Shown: positions 52,010-60,771 of the stretch, piece by piece
How the letters are laid out: each line of letters begins with the position of its first letter
Position numbering within the stretch: the first letter of the stretch is position 1
Assembly: GCA_937997955.1 (NCBI GenBank)
Contig: CALLDR010000202.1
Location: 1-64,000 of the forward strand
Reading direction: 5' to 3'
Source: an uncultured Emergencia sp.
Lineage (GTDB): Bacteria; Bacillota; Clostridia; Peptostreptococcales; Anaerovoracaceae
Length of the DNA stretch: 64,000 nucleotides
Translations under genes and position numbers: made by a program
The notes under the pieces: model-generated
Seen by the model: only the letters and a program-made list of their open reading frames with translations
Told to the model about the DNA's origin: nothing
Databases searched by the model: none

Positions 52010-53014
52010 TCAGTCACGCTTCAGCCTGAGCCAGGCGTATGCCAGCATACAGAAGACGAAAAATGCCAGAATCGGCGCGGCCTGCCAACAGATCATCAGT
52101 TGCTCCTGCTCAGGGCAATAGCTGTGGGACGGATAAAGCCCTCCGTCGCTCAGAAAGGCCGACGCCAGGTATGCCGATGGAATCAGGCAGAAATATCTGA
52201 ACAGCACGCCGAGCTTTGCCCTGCGGAACACCAGCCAGAGCAGCAAAAGCGCCGCGGCGCAGGCTGACGCCAGCTTCACATGGCGGTCCAGCTCCATGCG
52301 GCCCTGCAGCTTGCCTTCCTCCAGCAGCTCGGTATCTCCATCAAAGGATTCGCCGTAGATCAGGGTCAGCTGGCCGGTAGCCATGTTGCGGTAATAGACC
52401 GCGTCCGTTTTCGGGCTTGGCCACGAGAGCAGCTCATCGCACTGATAAAACGCCTCTTGGAGAACCTCGTTCTCCGTTTCCCCGTCATCGTTCACCGTTC
52501 CCAGCCCTTCCGTGAAGGTGACCTCATGCTGCCGTCTCTGGCCGGAAAGCAGATCCCAATTGCTGTGCCACGCCAGGATTTCTCTGACTCTCTTACCGTC
52601 TTTGTCATAGTACTGGCTGGTGAAATTGGTCGCCTCTTCATCTAGATCGGCCAGCACAAAGCCTTCCTTTGTTTCCGTGATCTCAAACAGGTCATCGTCG
52701 TAGTCGACGGCTCTCATAGCCGTCTGATAAGCAAAGACAGCCGTCAGCACGCACGCCGCCAAAGCGCAGCCGCACAGCACGGAGAGTACCCGCTCCAGCC
52801 GCAGCCTTTTTTTCAGCAGCATCAAAGGCGCTTTCTGGGACTCCGCCTCATCGACAACCGTCTCCTTTGCCGAGCTTTCCAGCGTCTCCCGTTCCCGGCT
52901 GCATGCCGGACACGCCTCCAGATGCTCTCTGACTGCCTCTGCCGACGATCCGCTGATCATGTCCTCCACGTACAGCGGAAGCAGATCCTTTACGATGTCA
53001 CAGGATAAATTCAT
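52010..53014 (-). CDS. Anti-sigma factor, zinc-finger membrane type
   Basis: 334 residues. The N-terminus is a zf-HC2-type anti-sigma domain (CDIVKDLLPLYVEDMISG, then EHLEACPAC with the H-x3-C-x2-C zinc ligands). A membrane helix lies near 95-115, an extracellular domain of about 110 residues follows, and two or three further helices lie toward the C-terminus. It should hold the adjacent ECF sigma factor inactive until a membrane or envelope signal. ATG 53014 follows AAGGAGGAG. It starts 22 nt after the sigma gene. Confidence 0.86.
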   Translation of the reverse strand: MNLSCDIVKDLLPLYVEDMISGSSAEAVREHLEACPACSRERETLESSAKETVVDEAESQKAPLMLLKKRLRLERVLSVLCGCALAACVLTAVFAYQTAMRAVDYDDDLFEITETKEGFVLADLDEEATNFTSQYYDKDGKRVREILAWHSNWDLLSGQRRQHEVTFTEGLGTVNDDGETENEVLQEAFYQCDELLSWPSPKTDAVYYRNMATGQLTLIYGESFDGDTELLEEGKLQGRMELDRHVKLASACAAALLLLWLVFRRAKLGVLFRYFCLIPSAYLASAFLSDGGLYPSHSYCPEQEQLMICWQAAPILAFFVFCMLAYAWLRLKRD

Positions 53015-53036
53015 GCCTTCTCCTCCTTTTCCGTTC

Positions 53037-53525
53037 CTATTTCTCCACTTCTTCCCGAATGTGCTTTCTCGCCCGATGATAGGTGACACAGGCCCAGTTC
53101 TCCGACTTTCCGAAAATATCTCCGATCTGCCGAAAGCTCAGCTCTCCCAGCGCCCGCAGCAGGAACACCTCTTTGTACGGCTCTTTCAGATCGTGGAGCA
53201 GTCCGTAGATCTGCGCCGCGGCCTCTTTGTCCTCAAGCTGCGCCTCCACAGAGGTCTGATCAAAGTCCGCTTCCGACAACCGCGACTGCGAAATCTCCGA
53301 CTTTCGCCTTCGCAGATAGCTGTAATAGCAGTTTTTGGCGATCTGGCAAAGCCAGCTGCTGATATGGCAGTCGCCGCGAAACCCGTCGATATGCTTCAGC
53401 GCCCTGAAAAACGTTTCACTGCAGAGTTCCTCCGCCACATGCTCATCACCGCACAGCTTCAGCAAATATCGGTATACCTGATCGAAGTACATCTGGTAGA
53501 TCTTCTCAAACTGCCGCTGTGTCAC
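53037..53525 (-). CDS. ECF-type RNA polymerase sigma factor
   Basis: 162 residues. Region 2 (EKIYQMYFDQVYRYLLKLCGDEHVAEELCSETF region, ending in ISSWLCQIAKNCYYSYLRRRK) and region 4 (LHDLKEPYKEVFLLRALGELSFRQIGDIFGKSENWACVTYHRARKHI, in parts) are both present and there is no region 1 or 3. The start is GTG 53525 after AGGAGGTGAGAAG. Operon with its anti-sigma factor. It probably responds to envelope stress and drives its own promoter. Confidence 0.92.
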   Translation of the reverse strand: MTQRQFEKIYQMYFDQVYRYLLKLCGDEHVAEELCSETFFRALKHIDGFRGDCHISSWLCQIAKNCYYSYLRRRKSEISQSRLSEADFDQTSVEAQLEDKEAAAQIYGLLHDLKEPYKEVFLLRALGELSFRQIGDIFGKSENWACVTYHRARKHIREEVEK

Positions 53526-53583
53526 CTTCTCACCTCCTCCATTCGTTCTCTTGATCCGTTTTCTTAATCCCTTCTTCTGTCTA

Positions 53584-53612
53584 TTAGACCCGCTCAGAGC
53601 GAATATCTTACA
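53584..53612 (-). promoter_or_regulatory. Candidate ECF-type autoregulatory promoter
   Basis: On the minus strand TGTAAG (53612-53607) and GTCTAA (53589-53584) are 17 bp apart. This does not match sigma-A boxes but fits the general style of ECF promoters (a TGTAA-type -35, a GTC-type -10), and it lies 60 bp before the sigma gene. Confidence 0.45.
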
Positions 53613-53736
53613 AAGTTTTTATTCTTTAATCAATATTATTCAATATTGTTTTTAATTGATCAAGTCTTTCCAAACAGAAAACAACGAGCTGCCAAAATCC
53701 ACTTTCGTCAGCTCGTTCGTAAAAATTATTAAAATG

Positions 53737-55779
53737 TTAAATTTGCAGTGATGCTGCATATGCAGTTCTGGTCGCGTTCTCTATATTCGCTACTTCTCTT
53801 TTATCTCCTACATAAATAACCGTTTGAGCCAAATGGTCAAAATCGGATGTATGCAGGCGGTTTCTTAACCCTGTTGACAGAATCACAGTATCGGCGGGAA
53901 TAAACCGTTCACAGCCGTTTTCATCTGCATAATACACTCCTGTTTCCGTGATCTCACTACACATGGCGTTAAGATGTACACAAACATTATCTACTGCTTT
54001 TAAGTCGTCAAAGCTTTTCAAGTCCGGCCTGTATTCATGATACAGGAAAAACTCTGTAAACACCTTATCTTCCCAGAAACCCTTAGAAAATTTCATAAGC
54101 CTGTCGGCCGCCTCAATCAAATGTACCTTTTTCCCCATGGTCTGCAGCTGGATCGTTAATTCGCAACCAACGTCTCCGCCGCCGATGACAACGACACGCT
54201 CCCCGATTTCATCTGTACGTTTAAATACATCTGACGCATGAATTACAATATCGCAGTCTACGCCTTTAATATCCGGAATGAACTTTTCTGCACCAGTCGC
54301 CACGATAATTACATCCGGCACAATAGACGCAATAGCAGCTTCTGTTGCGGTAATCCCAAGGCGTATCTCTATGTTTTCCCTTTTTTCTACTTGGCGGATC
54401 AGATAGTCTCTAAATCTCTTAACACCTTGTTTAAACTGAATGAAATCAGCAAATTCCAGCCTTCCGCCTAACTTCTTTTCTCTCTCAAAAAGTATCACCT
54501 GATGTCCTCTGTCTGCGATTTCTATTGCTGACAGCATGCCGCTTGGCCCGCCGCCAATGACAGCTACCCGCTTCGCTTTGCCATCACCGATGACCGCCGG
54601 CATTTCCTTAATAAAGGCTCTTCTCGGATTAACACTGCAATAGCTCATACTCCCTGCAGAATCCAGTGGCTCGCAGAAATCGAGACAATGCAGACATCTG
54701 ATGCACGGCCTGATATCCTCCGGAACATCCTTCCTTGCTTTTTCTGCCCAGTCAGGGTCGGCAATAAAGGCTCTTGCCATTCCCACCAGATCCGCACCGC
54801 CAGTCTTTATCAATTCATTGGCAAATGCTGGATCATCTATACCTCCTACGGTTTCAATAAGGCACTTTCGTTCCTTCTTTTTGATCTCTCTAGCAAGATG
54901 GCTGTTGCATCCCTGCCGCATGTATTGTGATGGAAAAGTAAACGCTTCTGTAAAAGAATCATGAATCTTGCCCGCAGAACACTGGACGATATCGACAGTT
55001 TCAGACATGATGTCGATGATCTGGCTGACGTCCTCAATGGTAATCCCGCCTTTTTGCACTTCTGTTCCACTAATCCTCATTGCAATGATCATATCATCTC
55101 CGACCCTTTTGCGGATCCTGTCCACCACCATCTTAGGGAACCTCGCCCGATTCTCTACAGAACCTCCATATTTGTCCGTTCGTCTGTTCTCAATCGGCGA
55201 AAAAAATTCTCCTAACAGCCAGTTATGCGCTGCATGAACATTCACAACATCAAAACCAGCTCGTTTCCCGATAAACGCTGCCTCAGCAAAGCAATCCGCA
55301 ACATATTCCATTTCCTCTTCAGTCATCGGTTCTACGATGAATCCATCATCCTTCTCCAGATAGCTCGGTCCGATAAGGCGGTTGCCTTCTACCGGCGTGC
55401 ACCACTGCCCGCCGTGATTCAATTCTATACTTGCCAGTGCGCCATATGCGTGAATTCGCTCTACAACGCGATGCATTGGCGGCAGTAAATAGGCATTTAC
55501 AAACTGCTTATCAAAGAAATCAAAGTACTCTCTATGGGCACCTAAATAGAATCTCGGATCCACTCCTAAATGTCCGGTATTAACGATAGCTGCCCCGCCT
55601 CTGGCGATATTGCCGTAATAAATTGCCGCTTCTTCGCTGAATACAGCCATTCCATTTCTGTCTGCTTCGAGCATTCTTGGATCTCCGTGTGGTGAGGAGA
55701 CCACTCTATTTTTGACGATTTTATTTCTAATGACCAAAGGCTGAAACAATTCTGGATACATCCTCTGAAAACTAGCCAT
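53737..55779 (-). CDS. Old-yellow-enzyme-type NADH:flavin oxidoreductase with FAD domain
   Basis: 680 residues in the 2,4-dienoyl-CoA reductase/BaiCD layout: N-terminal FMN TIM barrel (about 1-330), a [4Fe-4S] motif (CIRCLHCLDFC plus SYCSVNP near 345-375), then FAD/NAD(P) Rossmann domains (VAVIGGGPSGMLSAIE, VVVIGGGDVGCELTIQ). In the barrel the active-site segment is VHAAHNWLLGEFFSP: H182 and H185 match the substrate-anchoring pair, but W187 replaces the usual proton-donor Tyr (OYE1 Tyr196). It likely reduces an activated C=C bond of an unknown acid or CoA ester. It lies 17 nt after a YjiH-type membrane protein gene. Confidence 0.87.
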   Translation of the reverse strand: MASFQRMYPELFQPLVIRNKIVKNRVVSSPHGDPRMLEADRNGMAVFSEEAAIYYGNIARGGAAIVNTGHLGVDPRFYLGAHREYFDFFDKQFVNAYLLPPMHRVVERIHAYGALASIELNHGGQWCTPVEGNRLIGPSYLEKDDGFIVEPMTEEEMEYVADCFAEAAFIGKRAGFDVVNVHAAHNWLLGEFFSPIENRRTDKYGGSVENRARFPKMVVDRIRKRVGDDMIIAMRISGTEVQKGGITIEDVSQIIDIMSETVDIVQCSAGKIHDSFTEAFTFPSQYMRQGCNSHLAREIKKKERKCLIETVGGIDDPAFANELIKTGGADLVGMARAFIADPDWAEKARKDVPEDIRPCIRCLHCLDFCEPLDSAGSMSYCSVNPRRAFIKEMPAVIGDGKAKRVAVIGGGPSGMLSAIEIADRGHQVILFEREKKLGGRLEFADFIQFKQGVKRFRDYLIRQVEKRENIEIRLGITATEAAIASIVPDVIIVATGAEKFIPDIKGVDCDIVIHASDVFKRTDEIGERVVVIGGGDVGCELTIQLQTMGKKVHLIEAADRLMKFSKGFWEDKVFTEFFLYHEYRPDLKSFDDLKAVDNVCVHLNAMCSEITETGVYYADENGCERFIPADTVILSTGLRNRLHTSDFDHLAQTVIYVGDKREVANIENATRTAYAASLQI

Positions 55780-55796
55780 TTAAAACACCTTCCCTT

Positions 55797-57167
55797 CTAT
55801 ATCATTGGAATTCCCAGCACAAACCGGATTACCGGCGTCGCTACCAATAAAATGATAATGGTTCTCTCCAAAAATATCAGCACCAGATCTCTGAATCTAA
55901 CTGGAATTGACGTACTTAAAATCATAGAACCAGTCTCAGAAATGAAAATTAACTGACACACAGACAGTACAGCAACCAGCATCTTTGTAAAAGTAGAGGA
56001 AATCTGTGCTCCTGCAATAGCCGCAGGAATAAACATATCTGCAAATCCCGCAAGCAGTGTGGTGGATGCTGCCTGTGCTTCCGGTATATGAAGCAGGTTC
56101 AGTAAAGGCATAAAAGGAACTCCCAGCCAGTTAAATACAGGTGTATAATATGCAATAACCAGAGTAACTGTACCGATTGCCATAACTGTAGTATTCAGCG
56201 TAAAGAGAATCATGCACGCATTCTTTCCCCACTGATACAAAAACTCCTTGGCGGTCAAATTATTGTTATTTGCCTTATTTGTCGCCTGAATTGCTGCCCA
56301 CTTTGACAAAGATACGCCTTCCGGATGCAGTTTTCCGTCATAATTGCATCTGCCGCCGCAATATTCATCCTTTTTCAAAGAGAGCGGCGGTATTCTTGGC
56401 ATGATGACTGCACATGCAATGTACGTAATCAGCAAGGCCAGCAAATAAGGAAAAAACATATCTGACAATCCAACCTGCTCAATAATGACCAGCATAAAAG
56501 TGATTGAAACAGAAGTAAATGTAGTAATGATGACCGCAGCTTCTCTCGCATTGTAATAGCCATTCTCATACTGGTTATTAGTCATGATGACTCCAATAGC
56601 TGTATCACCCACAAAAGAAGTCAGGCAGTCTATGGCCGCACGGCCTGGAATTCTGAACAGCCTATGAAAAAATTTGCTGCAAAATGTGCCTACAAACTCC
56701 ATAAGGCCAAACTCCAGCATAAGAGGCAACAGTCCTGTCGCAATGAAAGCGATCGGCACAATGCCAGAAATCAAGTCCACCAGTACAAAAGTTCCCGTAT
56801 CCGGCGATATGAGCCACTCTGGGCCAAATCCAAACATAACTGGTACTGCCAAAATTCCCCCTATGACCCTGACGATTACCCAATACCATTCAGTCACAAA
56901 GGTCGCATTTAATACCTTGTTGTTAACAATAAATTTCGGCTTAAACACGCTGCCGATAAATGACAGCAGGGCCCCGCTGGTGATGAAAAAAAACGCGGCC
57001 CAAAGCAATACTGTGGGTCCCAGAATTTTCTTTACGATGTTTAGGATCACAGTAATGCAGATCGTCATTTGCCCCTCATATGGCAGCGGCGTCAAAAATA
57101 GAAGTACGCCAATCAGCGAAGGAATAACGAAACGCAAAACCTTTTTTGCCGTTAGATTGTTTTCCAT
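55797..57167 (-). CDS. YjiH-type membrane protein (nucleoside-recognition/Gate fold)
   Basis: 456 residues with about ten membrane helices and the YjiH-family features: a Gate-like segment (GRAAIDCLTSFVGDTAIGVIMTNNQYENGYYNAREAA in parts) and its C-terminal counterpart (AGAQISSTFTKMLVAVLSV). A Cys-containing cytoplasmic loop (KDEYCGGRCNYDG) lies mid-protein. The family is presumed to transport small organic solutes. It is the first gene of a two-gene operon with the flavoenzyme, so it may import that enzyme's substrate. Base composition is lower in GC than surrounding genes. Confidence 0.82.
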   Translation of the reverse strand: MENNLTAKKVLRFVIPSLIGVLLFLTPLPYEGQMTICITVILNIVKKILGPTVLLWAAFFFITSGALLSFIGSVFKPKFIVNNKVLNATFVTEWYWVIVRVIGGILAVPVMFGFGPEWLISPDTGTFVLVDLISGIVPIAFIATGLLPLMLEFGLMEFVGTFCSKFFHRLFRIPGRAAIDCLTSFVGDTAIGVIMTNNQYENGYYNAREAAVIITTFTSVSITFMLVIIEQVGLSDMFFPYLLALLITYIACAVIMPRIPPLSLKKDEYCGGRCNYDGKLHPEGVSLSKWAAIQATNKANNNNLTAKEFLYQWGKNACMILFTLNTTVMAIGTVTLVIAYYTPVFNWLGVPFMPLLNLLHIPEAQAASTTLLAGFADMFIPAAIAGAQISSTFTKMLVAVLSVCQLIFISETGSMILSTSIPVRFRDLVLIFLERTIIILLVATPVIRFVLGIPMI

Positions 57168-57199
57168 GTCAAACCTCCTTAAAAATAATTTATATTCAA

Positions 57200-57227
57200 A
57201 TTATAGTCCGCATTACGATTAAGTCAA
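57200..57227 (-). promoter_or_regulatory. Promoter of the YjiH-flavoenzyme operon with operator-like repeat
   Basis: On the minus strand TTGACT (57227-57222) and TATAAT (57205-57200) are 16 bp apart. CGATTAAG (57216-57223) overlaps the -35 and has an inverted partner CTTAATCG at 57322-57329 in the leader of the divergent regulator gene. Confidence 0.7.
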
Positions 57228-57266
57228 TTTAGTTTTTTTAAAATCGTTTAAATTTTGGTAGATCAC

Positions 57267-57329
57267 TTTACATTTCGGCTAAAATCAACTAAAATATACC
57301 ATAAATATGATTTTAAATTTGCTTAATCG
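57267..57329 (+). promoter_or_regulatory. Promoter and leader site of the ArsR-type regulator gene
   Basis: TTTACA (57267-57272) and TAAAAT (57290-57295) are 17 bp apart, with a start near 57302. The CTTAATCG half of the shared inverted repeat (57322-57329) lies in the leader, so the regulator may repress both directions. Confidence 0.55.
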
Positions 57330-57353
57330 TTTATCAAAAGGAGAACACTATCC

Positions 57354-58466
57354 ATGATAATATCAAAGAACATTGCCAAGATGCCCCAGTCCACACCTTA
57401 CGACATTAACTGCACCATCAGCTATTCGGCTCCGCTGGAACAGCTTTTTTGTTTGAATGCCCTTGTGGATCCCGAATCTCATCCCGACTGCAAATTCTGG
57501 GCAAAGGATCGATTCTCTTATCTGTCAAAAGAACTGCAGGATGAAGTCATGTTCTTCGCCAAACACTATGCAAAATGGATCTTCGCAACAGATGTCGTCG
57601 AGCATCTTTCCGTTGGCCTGACTCCAGCTGAATGTACAATCGCGAATATCTCCAAATTAATCAAAGAAATGGACCCTATTGAATTTGCTTATATTTTTCT
57701 CGGCTTTTCCGCGTTTGACCACAGCAAAACCAGACTTGCCGACTGGTTTGCAGATCCAAAATCATTCAAACCCGAAGATCTGGGTGAACAGCGTTTTTTC
57801 CTGAAAACCGAGGATGTTATCTTCTTCTTTGAGAACAGCACTTCTATAAAGCATCGTCTTTCATGGGTCATGGAAGAATACTGGCATCAAAGTTTTCAGT
57901 ATGATTGGGAATATATTGAGCCCTATATGCGTTCTTTTATCAATAAGGAATATTCTAAGGTTGCACAGAAAGGTGCATTTCAATATGTCAAAGAAATGCA
58001 TCCCAATATAACATTTAAGGACGGATTCCTCACATTCCAGAAGGAACCTGATTTTTCTATAAACATCAAAAATATCAGTGAGGTCAGTATCAATCTGTCA
58101 GTGTTCATAGGTTCCTCTCTCGCCGTCAACATTATCGGCAGCAAGCTTTATCTGACAAAAAATCTCGGATTCCAGTCTGCCATCACTGCATCGCCCGTTC
58201 CTACAGACTTGGTTAATATCACAAAAGCCTGCAGTGATGAAACCCGGCTGAAAATGCTGAAGATATTTTGGAACGGACAGGCTACAACTCAAAGCCTGTC
58301 AGAAATCCTGCATTTATCACCCAGCGCTATTTCTCTTCATATAAAACAACTGAAGGCAGCCAACCTCATTGACAGCTATAAAGACGGAAAATTTGTATAT
58401 TACTATATCAATGCTTCCGCGATTCAAGGGATACATCAAATTCTGATCAGCTATTTAAAGAAATAG
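57354..58466 (+). CDS. ArsR-type regulator with large N-terminal domain
   Basis: 370 residues. Only the last ~85 residues match a known fold: an ArsR winged helix (SDETRLKMLKIFWNGQAT, LHLSPSAISLHIKQLKAANLI, then the wing DGKFVYYYI). The N-terminal ~280 residues are rich in aromatic and acidic residues and I cannot assign them; they likely sense the signal. No metal-binding cysteine pair typical of ArsR is evident. The ATG follows AAAAGGAG. Divergent from the YjiH/flavoenzyme operon, which it probably controls. Confidence 0.8.
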   Translation: MIISKNIAKMPQSTPYDINCTISYSAPLEQLFCLNALVDPESHPDCKFWAKDRFSYLSKELQDEVMFFAKHYAKWIFATDVVEHLSVGLTPAECTIANISKLIKEMDPIEFAYIFLGFSAFDHSKTRLADWFADPKSFKPEDLGEQRFFLKTEDVIFFFENSTSIKHRLSWVMEEYWHQSFQYDWEYIEPYMRSFINKEYSKVAQKGAFQYVKEMHPNITFKDGFLTFQKEPDFSINIKNISEVSINLSVFIGSSLAVNIIGSKLYLTKNLGFQSAITASPVPTDLVNITKACSDETRLKMLKIFWNGQATTQSLSEILHLSPSAISLHIKQLKAANLIDSYKDGKFVYYYINASAIQGIHQILISYLKK

Positions 58467-58470
58467 AAAC

Positions 58471-58522
58471 GAAAAAAGGCGCTTCCCGGCTCATCTTTTG
58501 AAACCAGAAAACACCTTTTTTC
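58471..58522. terminator. Candidate bidirectional terminator
   Basis: GAAAAAAGG (58471-58479) can pair with CCTTTTTTC (58514-58522) around a 34-nt loop, between the converging regulator and glutaminase genes. Confidence 0.5.
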
Positions 58523-58634
58523 AAGGATTTAAGTAGTATATATAAATTTGGTAACTGCACATAAAATTTCCCGCAGCCTGTTCCGCAGACAGACCAACCA
58601 GCCTGGCCCCACGTCCCGGGCAATCTGCCAGCGC

Positions 58635-59549
58635 CTAAAAGATGCTCAGCTTCTGGCTTTTGCTCAAAGCCTCCAGCATACGGATGCCCGCTACGCTGTT
58701 TCCTTTTTTGTCCAGGGCCGGTGAATAGATGCCGATGCCCATGCGGCCCGGGCAGTCTGCCATGATGCCGCCGCCGACGCCGCTCTTTGCCGGAATACCT
58801 ACCGTAGTAGCAAATTCGCCGCTGCCGTCGTACATGCCGCTGGTGGTCAGCACCGCGTTCATGAACACAGCGTCCTCTTCCGGAATCACCTGCTCGCCGG
58901 TGTGGATATTCTTTCCATGGTAGGCCAGAATCAAGGCCATTCTCGCCAGATCCTGACAGTTCACTTTGACAGAGCACATGGCGAAGTACACGTCCAGCAG
59001 TTCTTCCACGCTCCCGTAGATCATGCCGGAATTTTTCAGCAGATAAGCCAGCGCCCTGTTTTTGTTGCCGGTCTTCTTCTCGGAGGCATAGACCTCCTCG
59101 TCGATCTGCAGGCTGTCGTTTTCCGTGATCCTGCGGGTAAAATCCATCAGCCGCCGAAATCGTTCCTCGTTGTTCACGGCCTTGACCATGCCGCAGACAG
59201 CGATGGCTCCGATGTTGACCATGGGATTGATATGTTCTTTCAGAAGCAGCGGCTCCGCGTAGTCGATGGCGTTGAACGGTTTTCCCGTCGCCTCCACGCC
59301 CACGTGGGCTTTCACGAAATCGATGCCGTTGTCCTTGGCGGCCAGCATCAGAAAGATGGTCTTGACGATGCTTTGAATGGTAAAGGTCTTCTCCCAGTCT
59401 CCCGCAGAAAAGTCCCCGTCCTTCGTCGCGACATAGATGCCGATCTCTTCCCGATTGGCTTTCGACAGCTCAGGAATGTAGCTGGCAACCTCGCCGTCAA
59501 GGGTGTGTCTCCGACAGTTTTCCAGAATTTCTTCAATGCAAGCCTGCAT
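58635..59549 (-). CDS. glsA: Glutaminase
   Basis: Hydrolyses glutamine to glutamate and ammonia in the cytoplasm. 304 residues, the family's normal length, with the serine-type active-site motif QSIVK (Ser 60, Lys 63, within a beta-lactamase-like fold), INPMVNIGAI (usual NPMVNAGAI) and the C-terminal GIPAKSGVGGGIMA. The motif details vary slightly from E. coli GlsA but the key residues are kept. Monocistronic with its own promoter. In an amino acid fermenter it would feed glutamate catabolism. Confidence 0.95.
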   Translation of the reverse strand: MQACIEEILENCRRHTLDGEVASYIPELSKANREEIGIYVATKDGDFSAGDWEKTFTIQSIVKTIFLMLAAKDNGIDFVKAHVGVEATGKPFNAIDYAEPLLLKEHINPMVNIGAIAVCGMVKAVNNEERFRRLMDFTRRITENDSLQIDEEVYASEKKTGNKNRALAYLLKNSGMIYGSVEELLDVYFAMCSVKVNCQDLARMALILAYHGKNIHTGEQVIPEEDAVFMNAVLTTSGMYDGSGEFATTVGIPAKSGVGGGIMADCPGRMGIGIYSPALDKKGNSVAGIRMLEALSKSQKLSIF

Positions 59550-59590
59550 AAGTCCAAGTCCGCTCCTCTCAACAATATTTCACCTCATCT

Positions 59591-59618
59591 AGTATACCAT
59601 TGATTTTGAGAATGTAAA
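59591..59618 (-). promoter_or_regulatory. Promoter of glsA
   Basis: On the minus strand TTTACA (59618-59613) and TATACT (59596-59591) are 16 bp apart, starting about 35 nt upstream of the ATG, with GAGAGGAG before the start codon. Confidence 0.65.
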
Positions 59619-59790
59619 CCCCCAGTTTTTCTCACAGCAGGGCATACGCATGAAAAACAAGATTCCCACTCACGTAATTTAAAAGGTAAAGATCCAAACG
59701 CCACTTTTTGTTGGTTTTCAAAGTCGAAGTGGCGCCCGCCATCAAAGGACAGCCGTCAAAACGCCACGGCCATCAAAAACACGCCAACAG

Positions 59791-59821
59791 AAAAACGGGG
59801 CATACCTCGCCGCACGCCCCG
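59791..59821 (-). terminator. Terminator of the B3/B4 protein gene
   Basis: CGGGGC (59796-59801) pairs with GCCCCG (59816-59821), followed on the minus strand by TTTTT (59795-59791). The stop codon is 20 nt before. Confidence 0.8.
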
Positions 59822-59841
59822 CCTCGCATTTCGATCAAAGA

Positions 59842-60546
59842 TTATTCAGCGTCGAAGACCCGGTTGTCCTTATCGATAAATCCAACCTTCGCATCTACGC
59901 CAAAGTATTTCTTAGCCAGCTCCGCCAGCTCCGCGGCAGCTTCCTCTACCTGCTCTTTGTTCAGATCGGTAAAGCCGTCGATCGGGAACAGCACATCGCT
60001 GGTCTCCTCGGTGATCTTGCCGATCTCGCTCTGTCTCCAGGTCCAGCGGCGGGTTCTCACCTCGTGGCCGGAAACGTAGACAACTTCCTTGTCCTCAGGC
60101 TTTTCCATTTCGCCGTTGCCAAACGGAATGAAGGTATCATCGGCATCTGCGTAACGAACTTCCAAGGCTTCGTCGATGGTCGCCATGTCGTGGGCGCCGA
60201 TCGGCAGATGATATTTGATGGATACAGCATTTCCAAGGTCTACTACCGCGTTGATATGAGGAAAGCCTTTTCCCTTGGCGATACGGTCCAGCAGCGCTTC
60301 GATAGAGCACATGTAACGGTTCGGGTTGATGCCGATGGCACGGAACGCTTCTCTGTACGGTACGATATCGTCGGCGTTCTTCACTTTGATGCCGTCAAAG
60401 TCCTTCTCGCACTGGGTAATGTTCGCCTGCAGCATTTCTTCCAGTTCCGGGATTTCCTTGGTGTTGTCCATGCCTCTGACAGCGACGACGCCAAAGTACG
60501 CGTTTGGAAGAAGATCAAATACTTCTTTTGCGATTTCAAATTTCAT
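59842..60546 (-). CDS. Stand-alone B3/B4 tRNA-binding-domain protein
   Basis: 234 residues matching the B3/B4 domain of phenylalanyl-tRNA synthetase beta subunit, found here without the rest of the enzyme. Signature parts: YREAFRAIGINPNRYMCSIEALL, FPHINAVVDLGNAVSIKYHLPIGAHD (in parts), and RTRRWTWRQSEIGK. In the synthetase this domain houses the editing site that clears mischarged Tyr-tRNA(Phe). Stand-alone proteins are common but unassigned; a trans-editing role is a reasonable guess. Monocistronic, with a good terminator. Confidence 0.88.
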   Translation of the reverse strand: MKFEIAKEVFDLLPNAYFGVVAVRGMDNTKEIPELEEMLQANITQCEKDFDGIKVKNADDIVPYREAFRAIGINPNRYMCSIEALLDRIAKGKGFPHINAVVDLGNAVSIKYHLPIGAHDMATIDEALEVRYADADDTFIPFGNGEMEKPEDKEVVYVSGHEVRTRRWTWRQSEIGKITEETSDVLFPIDGFTDLNKEQVEEAAAELAELAKKYFGVDAKVGFIDKDNRVFDAE

Positions 60547-60721
60547 AGGTTTGTCTCCTTTACATTTGTTTTCTGCTTTTGCCCTAATTACCTCCCGGCG
60601 AACCGTCCAGTCCCTCGCCGCAGGAGGCGGAAACCCTGTAAAGCATGTTTAGACGCCTCTTACTAACACATTATTTTACCACATAATCACACTGAAATGT
60701 AGCTTTTTTTTGCTTAGAAAA

Positions 60722-60760
60722 AGAAAAAACCCTGCAGTCCGTTCCTCGCGCTGACTGCAG
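60722..60760 (-). terminator. Terminator of the rubredoxin gene
   Basis: CTGCAGTC (60732-60739) pairs with GACTGCAG (60753-60760), followed on the minus strand by GGGTTTTTTCTTTTT. It begins 12 nt after the rubredoxin stop. Confidence 0.9.
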
Positions 60761-60771
60761 AGTCCCATAGA

